A stretch of DNA of 9,430 nucleotides from Clostridiaceae bacterium (lineage in GTDB: Bacteria > Bacillota > Clostridia > Oscillospirales > Acutalibacteraceae). Numbering within the stretch: position 1 is the stretch's first letter; every line of letters starts with the position of its first letter. Below, piece after piece: positions 1 to 5,194 of this stretch. Below the pieces are notes generated by a model that was not told the DNA's origin, did no database searches, and saw nothing but the letters and a program-made list of their open reading frames with translations. Where the stretch lies: NCBI GenBank assembly GCA_016297645.1, contig JAEDGF010000069.1, positions 1 to 9,430 of the forward strand, read 5' to 3'. The translations under genes were made by a program, and so were the position numbers.

Positions 1-75
1 AAAGTGCCGAAAAGGGGCACTGACGGGCGACATGGGTTTGAATCCCGTCAGCCTACGAAAAAAACGGAAGAATAG
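1..75 (+). CDS. Partial 3' end of an unidentified upstream gene
   Basis: Frame 1 is open from the window edge to a TAG at 73-75 and encodes 24 residues of a basic tail ending in QPTKKTEE. The stop codon overlaps the AGGAG ribosome binding site (74-78) of the next gene, as is common for translationally coupled genes, which is the main reason to believe it. The product cannot be identified from this fragment. The DNA also contains inverted repeats, GTGCC/GGCAC at 4-20 and a perfect 8-bp CTGACGGG/CCCGTCAG at 20-51, and a T-arm-like GGGTTTGAATCCC. A structured RNA end or a remnant of one is therefore the alternative, and confidence is low. Confidence 0.4.
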   Translation, partial: KVPKRGTDGRHGFESRQPTKKTEE

Positions 76-86
76 GAGCGATAAAG

Positions 87-1409
87 TTGAACGAACTCAG
101 TCCCACAACGCAAAAGCGTCTGTCCGCACTTATAACGGCGGCATATTTCATAATGATACTTGCGGCGTTTTATCTCGTTTTCAAGACCTTTGCCGGTATT
201 CTCATGCCGTTCATTTTCGCATTCATTTCCGCGGCAATACTCCATAAACCGATAACATACTTAAACAGAAAAATCAAAATTCCCCGTTCACCGCTGAGCG
301 CGGTATTCGTCATAGCGATCCTTGCGGTCATAGTTACGCTTATCATGCTGCTCGGGATGGAAGCGACCGAACAGATAAAAGGCTTTATCGAGTTTTTGAA
401 GCTCAAATTCCACAACATAGGCGGAATTTGCGAAACACTGAAAAACTACGCCGTGAGCGCAGTCGGCTTTCTGCCCGAAACGCTGCGCAACGCCGCAACG
501 CAGAGCATTACGGCTTTTTTTGACAATCTCATAGAAAACGGTTTTTCCGATTTTTCGCTCGGCTCGATAGGTATCGACTGGAAGAGTCTGCTTTCGAAGG
601 GCGGCGGCGTTATAAAAAAGACGGTGGGTCAGCTTCCGTCCGTTGTAGTAAGCGTGCTTATCACCATTATAGCGACCGTATTTATATGCGCGGACTACGA
701 AAAAATACGCGACTTTATCCTCCGTCAGGTGTCCCCCGATATCCAGCGGAAGATATTCAACGCGAAATCGGTCGTTTTCGGCTCACTCGTAAAAATGCTC
801 AAAGCGTACTCGCTTATCGTACTCATCACCACCACCGAACTGTGCATAGGTCTTTATACGCTTAAATTTATGAAGATATACGACTCCGCATACATCATAA
901 TGATATCCATTGCCATAGCGATAATCGATATAGTACCCGTTCTCGGTACCGGTACGGTGCTTATTCCGTGGGCGATTTACAGCTTTATAAACGAAAATGT
1001 TTCCATGGGCATAGGACTTTTGATAATCTACGCAATAATTCTTGTTGTTCGCCAGATAATAGAGCCGAAGCTCGTCGCCGGTCAGGCGGGACTTTCGCCG
1101 TTCGTCACTATCGCCGCGATGTATATAGGAACGAAAACACTTGGCATTCTCGGCTTCTTTATTCTTCCCTTTGCCGTTATCGTAATAAAGCAGCTCAACG
1201 ATGAGGGGATCATTCACATCTTCAAAACCTCACCACAGCCCGCAGCCGAAGACACCGGCGGCGCGGATGCAGCAGCAGATAAAGCAGTCGCAGCGAATGA
1301 GATCGCAGCAGCGCAAAACAGCGCAGCGTTTGATGCCGAAAATACGGACGGTGCCGCGGCAAATACAGAAAGCCCGGCGAACACCGAAAATAAAAGCAAA
1401 AAATCGTAG
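87..1409 (+). CDS. AI-2E family integral membrane permease, YtvI-like
   Basis: This encodes a 440-residue polytopic membrane protein of the AI-2E/PerM family (UPF0118). Hydrophobic segments lie near residues 14-52, 70-91, 184-202, 240-258, 268-300, 306-322 and 337-368, with a soluble, helix-rich stretch at about 95-180 as is usual for the family. The signature regions are D-I-V-P-V-L-G-T-G at 281-289 and R-Q-I-I-E-P-K-L-V at 322-330, followed by a GLSP turn. The LGTGTVLIPW wording resembles the sporulation protein YtvI, so a sporulation role is possible; family members export varied or unknown substrates. Translation starts at TTG 87, preceded by AGGAG (74-78) with an 8-nt spacer. Residues 383-440 form an Ala/Asn/Asp/Glu-rich tail not expected in the family core. 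No clear terminator follows; 1410-1563 is AT-rich with only a weak AATATT inverted repeat (about 1479-1493). Confidence 0.9.
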   Translation: MNELSPTTQKRLSALITAAYFIMILAAFYLVFKTFAGILMPFIFAFISAAILHKPITYLNRKIKIPRSPLSAVFVIAILAVIVTLIMLLGMEATEQIKGFIEFLKLKFHNIGGICETLKNYAVSAVGFLPETLRNAATQSITAFFDNLIENGFSDFSLGSIGIDWKSLLSKGGGVIKKTVGQLPSVVVSVLITIIATVFICADYEKIRDFILRQVSPDIQRKIFNAKSVVFGSLVKMLKAYSLIVLITTTELCIGLYTLKFMKIYDSAYIIMISIAIAIIDIVPVLGTGTVLIPWAIYSFINENVSMGIGLLIIYAIILVVRQIIEPKLVAGQAGLSPFVTIAAMYIGTKTLGILGFFILPFAVIVIKQLNDEGIIHIFKTSPQPAAEDTGGADAAADKAVAANEIAAAQNSAAFDAENTDGAAANTESPANTENKSKKS

Positions 1410-1572
1410 TTTTACGCTAAAAAAGAAAGCAGCGGCACATATTTTAAAATATCCCATATGATTATTTACGGTTTGGCAATATTTTCGTAATATTTTTCTT
1501 GCTTATTTCTTTTATGGAACAATAACCGGATAATTCAGTGGTACAATACCCTTGTATTAAGGAGTGATGAAA

Positions 1573-1845
1573 ATGCTTCAAGCTTTAATTCAGACATTGG
1601 CAAACCTCGGTTTCGATTCCGAAGCCATTAACAGCGCATTTAACGCCGCTATTGCCACAATACGCGCAGGCGATACCAAATCGCTCGAAGGATTGGGCAA
1701 TATCGCAACGGGAATACTCTCTATTTTCACGGGGGTAAGCGCAACGGACATCAGCAGTGTTATTGCTTCGCTCATCACGGGCGTAATAGATGTTCTTTCA
1801 AGCTCCGGTACATCGTCGGTACTTTCCACCATTACCGGTGCATAA
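1573..1845 (+). CDS. Small orphan hydrophobic acidic protein, function unknown
   Basis: This is a 90-residue protein that I do not recognise. The start is chosen as ATG 1573 because AAGGAG (1559-1564) lies 8 nt upstream; in-frame GTG 1564 and ATG 1567 overlap or crowd that site. The protein has no cysteine, about six acidic residues and only two basic ones (in the TIRAGDTK segment), and many Ala, Ile, Ser, Thr and Gly residues. It reads as three or four amphipathic or hydrophobic helices, roughly residues 1-13, 17-32, 42-54 and 58-74, followed by a Ser/Thr/Gly tail. There is no classical signal peptide or lipobox. A TACAAT at 1542-1547 could serve as a -10 element, but no good -35 partner is visible. 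A strong terminator follows 21 nt after the stop, so it behaves as a stand-alone transcription unit. A membrane-active peptide, a small structural protein or a regulator are all conceivable; none is shown by the sequence. Confidence 0.65.
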   Translation: MLQALIQTLANLGFDSEAINSAFNAAIATIRAGDTKSLEGLGNIATGILSIFTGVSATDISSVIASLITGVIDVLSSSGTSSVLSTITGA

Positions 1846-1866
1846 GTTGTTTTTCGTCTTTTTTTT

Positions 1867-1895
1867 GCGGAAGTGCTGCGGCACTTCCGCTTTTT
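1867..1895 (+). terminator. Rho-independent terminator of the small orphan gene
   Basis: There is a perfect 10-bp GC-rich stem, GCGGAAGTGC (1867-1876) with GCACTTCCGC (1881-1890), a 4-nt loop TGCG and a TTTTT tail (1891-1895). The upstream flank is T-rich rather than A-rich, so it works only for plus-strand transcription. Confidence 0.93.
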
Positions 1896-2148
1896 CTATG
1901 CCGTCATAAAAATACGCATTCCGTACCACCGCATAAAAAGGCGATTTCCCGTCTTTTCTCGTCTGGCGCAAAGCGCCGGCTGCCGACAACTGCTGCCGCA
2001 CCGCGTATTCCCGTCAATATATACGGTGTTCCGGCGAATATTCGCCGCACGATGTTTTTTTCAAAAAATGCGGCAAACTGCTTTTCGGCTGATTTTCCGT
2101 TTTTTCGGGTATTTACACACAGTAAAAAGATTGTTAATAATATAACGC
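1896..2148. other. Intergenic stretch without a convincing gene
   Basis: Between the terminator and the lipoprotein promoter I find no credible gene. The open frames here give low-quality Arg/Phe-rich or biased translations, and the plus-strand one begins inside the terminator hairpin. Visible structure consists of a GGCGC-AAA-GCGCC mini-hairpin (1965-1977), CCGT/ACGG arms around AATATAT (2011-2026) and a perfect 14-bp palindrome (2033-2046). The rest is AT-rich towards the promoter. Confidence 0.6.
2033..2046. repeat. Perfect 14-bp palindrome, possible operator
   Basis: GGCGAATATTCGCC is fully self-complementary with no spacer. It lies about 100 bp upstream of the -35 of the lipoprotein promoter and has no U-tract, so it is unlikely to be a terminator. 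A binding site for a dimeric regulator is a reasonable guess only. Confidence 0.5.
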
Positions 2149-2177
2149 TTGAATAAACGCCACCGGTAATGTATAAT
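2149..2177 (+). promoter_or_regulatory. Sigma-A promoter of the lipoprotein gene
   Basis: TTGAAT (2149-2154) and TATAAT (2172-2177) are separated by exactly 17 bp. Transcription would start near 2184-2185, giving a leader of about 42 nt before the ATG at 2227. Confidence 0.87.
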
Positions 2178-2226
2178 TAAAATGCTGTTTTTTATAATTC
2201 CCGACTGAAAGTGTTACGGTGACAAA

Positions 2227-2955
2227 ATGAAAAAGCTCTGTCTTTTTGCAAGTCTGATATTTTCGGCAGCCGCAATAACCGCGCTGCTGACCTCGTGCCG
2301 GTCCGGTTCCGACCCGGCAGATATGAGTGCGTTCCAATCGTCAGGCTACACCTACATTTCACTTACTCAGCAGCAGACGGACATACCTGCGTCCGACATT
2401 ACGCAGGAGAGCACTCTCCCCCCTCTCCCGGAGGAAGAAACACACTCGGAAGCCGGGAAAACGGAGGAAACGACTGCGCACAGCAGCAATTCGCAGCCCG
2501 CAACAAACGCACCGGCAACGGAAAGAAGCACACAGCGCGGCACTGCCCCGACGGAAAAGCCGACCTCCGGCAAAACACCGGCACAGGAAACAGAGGTCGA
2601 TCTCAGCATTGATGTCCCGAGCGCAAACGGAACCATCGAAGTCGACACCTCGCGCGGCAACAAATTCACCGTAATAGTCAGCGACGAGCGCAAAATAGAT
2701 GCCGCGTACCTTTTGGCGGTTTACAGCGTGCCGAACAGCGGACAGAACTATGTTTTTGAATTCTCATCGAAAACAGGGCGTTCCGAGGACGATCTGCGCC
2801 GGGTCTATCTCATAGACGCAAACGGCAAAATAACGGGCGTCGCGGCGAAAAAGGCAAGCGAAAAGGAAAATATTTCAGCCGTCGAGAACTGGTTCTGCAT
2901 GAATGTCCTCATTAAAAATCTTCTGTTCCCGGCAGTCGAAAAAGAATTTTCATAA
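2227..2955 (+). CDS. Secreted lipoprotein with a Thr/Pro/Glu-rich linker, function unknown
   Basis: This is a 242-residue predicted lipoprotein. Residues 1-23 form a lipoprotein signal peptide (KK, then a hydrophobic core) ending in the lipobox L21-T22-S23-C24. Cys24 would be lipidated and anchor the protein to the outer face of the membrane. Residues of about 47-125 are a low-complexity Thr/Pro/Glu/Ser/Ala linker that would span the wall. A C-terminal globular region of about 125-242 follows, containing predicted beta strands (DLSIDV, GTIEVD, KFTVIV, YVFEFS, RVYLID) and a final helix. I do not recognise this domain. The SD is weak, GGTGA at 2218-2222 only 4 nt before the ATG, but the promoter upstream is strong. 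The gene is monocistronic, ending in a bidirectional terminator. The lipoprotein call is firm; the function is open. Confidence 0.83.
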   Translation: MKKLCLFASLIFSAAAITALLTSCRSGSDPADMSAFQSSGYTYISLTQQQTDIPASDITQESTLPPLPEEETHSEAGKTEETTAHSSNSQPATNAPATERSTQRGTAPTEKPTSGKTPAQETEVDLSIDVPSANGTIEVDTSRGNKFTVIVSDERKIDAAYLLAVYSVPNSGQNYVFEFSSKTGRSEDDLRRVYLIDANGKITGVAAKKASEKENISAVENWFCMNVLIKNLLFPAVEKEFS

Positions 2956-2990
2956 CCGGGAAAATCCAAAATACAACAAAAAATATAGTC

Positions 2991-3030
2991 AAAAACGGCA
3001 GCCGCACAAAAAGCAGCTGCCGTTTTTTTT
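2991..3030. terminator. Bidirectional Rho-independent terminator
   Basis: The arms AAAAACGGCAGC (2991-3002) and GCTGCCGTTTTT (3016-3027) pair perfectly over 12 bp with a 7-bp GC-rich core and a 13-nt loop. Eight T residues follow on the plus strand, and the A-run in front supplies a U-tract on the minus strand. It ends the lipoprotein transcript and can back up termination of the converging DMT transporter transcript. Confidence 0.92.
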
Positions 3031-3050
3031 GTTATTAAATTACCCGAAAA

Positions 3051-3082
3051 AGGCGCTTCCGTACAAAAAACCAAAAGCGCCT
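3051..3082 (-). terminator. Hairpin, possible secondary minus-strand terminator
   Basis: AGGCGCTT (3051-3058) and AAGCGCCT (3075-3082) form a perfect 8-bp stem with a 16-nt loop. Read on the minus strand the stem is followed by TTTTCGGG, a short U-tract. It sits in the convergent gap downstream of the DMT transporter gene. Confidence 0.45.
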
Positions 3083-3096
3083 ACGCTTCCGTTTAC

Positions 3097-3133
3097 AAAA
3101 TCACGACCGAATACTTTTCGGCAAATCGGTCGT
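3097..3133 (-). terminator. Hairpin, probable first terminator of the DMT transporter gene
   Basis: ACGACCGA (3103-3110) and TCGGTCGT (3126-3133) form a perfect 8-bp stem with a 15-nt loop. On the minus strand it lies 37 nt after the stop codon of the transporter gene and is followed by GATTTTG, a weak U-tract. Confidence 0.5.
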
Positions 3134-3170
3134 TCACGGTTACAAGGTCACGATTGCGTTTCCCGGCAAA

Positions 3171-4115
3171 TCAGACCTGCGAGTCCGATTTTTTCGCTCT
3201 GAGCTTTTTGATTATCGCTCCGACATTGACCTGTGAAAAAATAATCGCCGCAAACATAATCACACAGCCGAGAGTTTCCCACCCCGTCATTTTCTCTTTG
3301 AGAACAATTGCGGAGCAGACCACGCCGAAAACGGACTCGGTACACATAAGGAGCGACGCTACCGTGCTTTCAGTGTACTTCTGACCCACTATTTGAAGCG
3401 TATAAGCGACTCCGCAACTCAAAAAACCGGAGTACATAAGCGGGATTGTCGCGCTCTTTATTGCGGTAATCGAAGGTGTGTCAAATATAGCCATCAGCAC
3501 GCAGGTTATGCTGCCCGACACTATGAACTGAACGCAGGAGAGCTTTACGGGGTCAACATCCGCCGCAAGGCGTTCAACGCCCAAAATGTGAACGGCAAAT
3601 GCAATGCTGCACAGAAACGCAAGCACATCGCCGAAGTTCACCCCCGACAGACCTTTTCCGCAAATACAGAGAAAATAGAGTCCCACACAGCCTGCTATAA
3701 CACAGCACCATGTTGACGGTGCGACCTTCTTTTTAAGAAGCAGACCGAGTACGGGCACGAAAAGCATATAGAATGCGGTGATGAACGCGATTTTGCCGGG
3801 CGAAGTCCAGCTAAATGCGAACTGCTGCAAATTACCGGCAATGCAGAGCAGCACACCGATAATAGCGCCGTTTTTAAGTATCTTTTTGTTTTCGGTTTTT
3901 CTCTTTTCTTTATCGACAGGCGCTTTTTTGCTGCGTGCGACATCGCTTACGATGATAAACGGAATCAAAATGACGGCTCCGAGCAGCGTTCTTATACCGT
4001 TAAAGGTGAACGCCTCGACCTCCTCCATTCCCACACTTTGCGCAACAAAGGACGAGCCCCAGATAAACGCCGTCAAGAGGAGCATGGCAACGCCCTTAAA
4101 TTGTGTTTTTTTCAT
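3171..4115 (-). CDS. EamA-domain (DMT family) transporter
   Basis: This is a 314-residue membrane protein of the drug/metabolite transporter superfamily, expected to have ten transmembrane helices in two EamA repeats (about residues 8-150 and 160-297). Typical features are FIWGSSFVA in helix 1 (17-25), a basic linker at 61-81, and E260-S-V-F-G in repeat 2 followed by a KEKMT turn, a hallmark of EamA proteins. Substrate cannot be deduced; relatives export amino acids or other metabolites. The start at 4115 is supported by an AAGGG site (minus strand, 4125-4129) 9 nt upstream. It follows the M23 gene on the same strand by 76 nt, with no obvious terminator between them, so read-through is possible. 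Hairpins at 3103-3133, 3051-3082 and 2991-3030 lie downstream. Confidence 0.92.
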   Translation of the reverse strand: MKKTQFKGVAMLLLTAFIWGSSFVAQSVGMEEVEAFTFNGIRTLLGAVILIPFIIVSDVARSKKAPVDKEKRKTENKKILKNGAIIGVLLCIAGNLQQFAFSWTSPGKIAFITAFYMLFVPVLGLLLKKKVAPSTWCCVIAGCVGLYFLCICGKGLSGVNFGDVLAFLCSIAFAVHILGVERLAADVDPVKLSCVQFIVSGSITCVLMAIFDTPSITAIKSATIPLMYSGFLSCGVAYTLQIVGQKYTESTVASLLMCTESVFGVVCSAIVLKEKMTGWETLGCVIMFAAIIFSQVNVGAIIKKLRAKKSDSQV

Positions 4116-4155
4116 AAAAATGCACCCTTCTCTCTGTACAAAAAATACAAAGAAA

Positions 4156-4184
4156 AGGGTATCATATTGTCAGTAAAAAGTCAA
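4156..4184 (-). promoter_or_regulatory. Candidate promoter of the DMT transporter gene
   Basis: On the minus strand TTGACT (4179-4184) is followed after 17 bp by TACCCT (4156-4161). The -35 is good and the -10 weak. An overlapping alternative is CTGACA (4168-4173) with TTGTAT (4145-4150), also at 17 bp. Neither is decisive. Confidence 0.33.
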
Positions 4185-4191
4185 AGGTTTT

Positions 4192-4962
4192 TTACTCTTT
4201 TGTGTTTTCCGCCAAGCCCATTACTTCAAGCGGGTCGGCAAGCTCGCCGTTTACGCGGATTTCGAGATGGATATGTGTTCCGTCCTTATTTTCGCACGGG
4301 ATATTACCGAGCGTACCTATGACGGATTCCTCTATCACCTCAACACCTTCGGTTATAAGCCCCTCGTCGGCAAGCCCCCAGATAGTGGAAACGACTCCTC
4401 CGCCGTGGTCGACGGTTACACAATTACCTTTAACGGTGTCGTTTTCAACAGCGGTAACGCGTCCTGCGGCAACGGGCTTTACCGAATCGCCGGGCTTACC
4501 GACAAAATCGACTCCGTTATGAGTACGGTAATCGCCCATTGTTGAATTGAACACGGGCAGTCCCATTGAATAATCCTTGCCCATTTCGGCGGAAAGCGGA
4601 AGCTGATACTTTGCGGGCTTTGCGTTGTCCTGCCCGGTCAGGCTCTCCTCCTCGTTGCCGAACACCGCCTTTACATCGGGGGATGTTTCCTCCGGCATGG
4701 TGTTTTCAATCTCCTTTGCCGGAGAGGTTTCATCCGGCGTGTTCATATCGACCGTGACCTTTTCGCTGTGATATGTCGGCGTTTCGGTTCTGATCTGCGA
4801 AGTCACCTGCGGCAGCGTTGTTTTAACATTGACCTCCGGCAGCGACATTGACGCAGAATAGCCTATCACCCCGGCAGCCAAAACGCAAACTCCGAGCGCG
4901 GCATAAACGATGCGCGCGTAGAATTTGCCTTTCTTTTTCTTATTCTCATCATTTATCATCAT
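4192..4962 (-). CDS. Membrane-anchored M23 (LytM) peptidase-family protein, SpoIIQ-like
   Basis: This is a 256-residue protein with a short basic cytoplasmic N-terminus (KKKKGKF), one membrane segment at about 15-36, a low-complexity linker at about 40-118 and a C-terminal LytM/M23 domain at about 120-248. Zinc-site residues are present: H148-N-G-V-D152 and the H230-I-H232 pair. The usual YxHL histidine is missing; the aligned stretch reads T-I-W-G-L (193-197). The string V..STM.DYR.HNGVDF around residues 137-153 resembles SpoIIQ, the forespore channel/zipper protein that works with SpoIIIAH during engulfment. A general cell-wall endopeptidase is the alternative. The start at 4962 is fixed by GGGAGGT (4971-4977) with the GGAGG core 9 nt upstream; a second ATG lies one codon inside. 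The usual SpoIID neighbour is absent here, so the SpoIIQ assignment stays an inference. Confidence 0.88.
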   Translation of the reverse strand: MMINDENKKKKGKFYARIVYAALGVCVLAAGVIGYSASMSLPEVNVKTTLPQVTSQIRTETPTYHSEKVTVDMNTPDETSPAKEIENTMPEETSPDVKAVFGNEEESLTGQDNAKPAKYQLPLSAEMGKDYSMGLPVFNSTMGDYRTHNGVDFVGKPGDSVKPVAAGRVTAVENDTVKGNCVTVDHGGGVVSTIWGLADEGLITEGVEVIEESVIGTLGNIPCENKDGTHIHLEIRVNGELADPLEVMGLAENTKE

Positions 4963-4984
4963 GGCATGATACCTCCCAAATACA

Positions 4985-5012
4985 ATTCTGCCCTATAAGC
5001 AAAAAAATATTC
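4985..5012 (-). promoter_or_regulatory. Candidate sigma-F/sigma-G-type promoter of the M23 gene
   Basis: On the minus strand GAATA (5008-5012) is followed after 14 bp by GGGCAGAAT (4985-4993), which fits GGNNANANT of forespore sigma factors. The spacer is one base shorter than usual, and the predicted start would lie almost on the ribosome binding site, which weakens the case. No convincing sigma-A promoter was found in the same gap. Confidence 0.3.
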
Positions 5013-5078
5013 CGGCAGGAAGTGGGAATATAAAAAAGTCCGAAGCGCAAAAAAACGAATACAGGTAAGGATGTAAAG

Positions 5079-5105
5079 ACAGAAGTCTTCAAAAAAAGCT
5101 TCTGT
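5079..5105. repeat. 7-bp inverted repeat
   Basis: ACAGAAG (5079-5085) and CTTCTGT (5099-5105) pair perfectly around an A-rich 13-nt loop. It lies on the minus-strand path after the hydrolase terminator. It has no good U-tract, so it is at most a backup terminator or a structured leader upstream of the M23 gene. Confidence 0.4.
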
Positions 5106-5114
5106 ACAAAAAAA

Positions 5115-5157
5115 GCAAAAAAAATCCGCGTGCGCTTTTGAGGCTAACACACGGATT
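5115..5157 (-). terminator. Rho-independent terminator of the secreted alpha/beta hydrolase gene
   Basis: On the minus strand AATCCGTGTG (5157-5148) pairs with CACGCGGATT (5132-5123), 10 bp with one G-U pair and a 15-nt loop, and is followed by a run of eight or more T residues. It starts 37 nt after the stop codon of the hydrolase gene. Confidence 0.88.
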
Positions 5158-5194
5158 CATTTTTATGTTGAAGTCAAACTGAGGGTTTTTGTTT

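Noticed and set aside
1..57. A partial tRNA or tmRNA 3' end
   Set aside because: A T-arm-like ATGGG-TTTGAAT-CCCGT can be drawn (32-48), but no anticodon stem pairs in the expected upstream positions for a short variable loop. A long variable arm would not be contiguous with the T stem. The would-be acceptor strand CAGCCTA is atypical and no CCA follows.
783..1217. 144-residue minus-strand frame opposite the AI-2E permease
   Set aside because: Tyr/Asn-rich translation with no RBS, antisense to a strongly recognisable membrane protein.
1798..2001. Minus-strand open frame of 67 residues
   Set aside because: It overlaps the 3' end of the small plus-strand gene and its terminator, lacks an SD and resembles no family.
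1873..2145. Plus-strand open frame of 90 residues
   Set aside because: It begins inside the terminator hairpin, has no ribosome binding site, and gives an Arg/Phe-rich translation typical of non-coding sequence.
2295..2674. Overlapping open frames within the lipoprotein gene
   Set aside because: They arise from the low-complexity linker read in other frames and have no start signals; the lipoprotein frame has signal peptide, lipobox, promoter and terminator.
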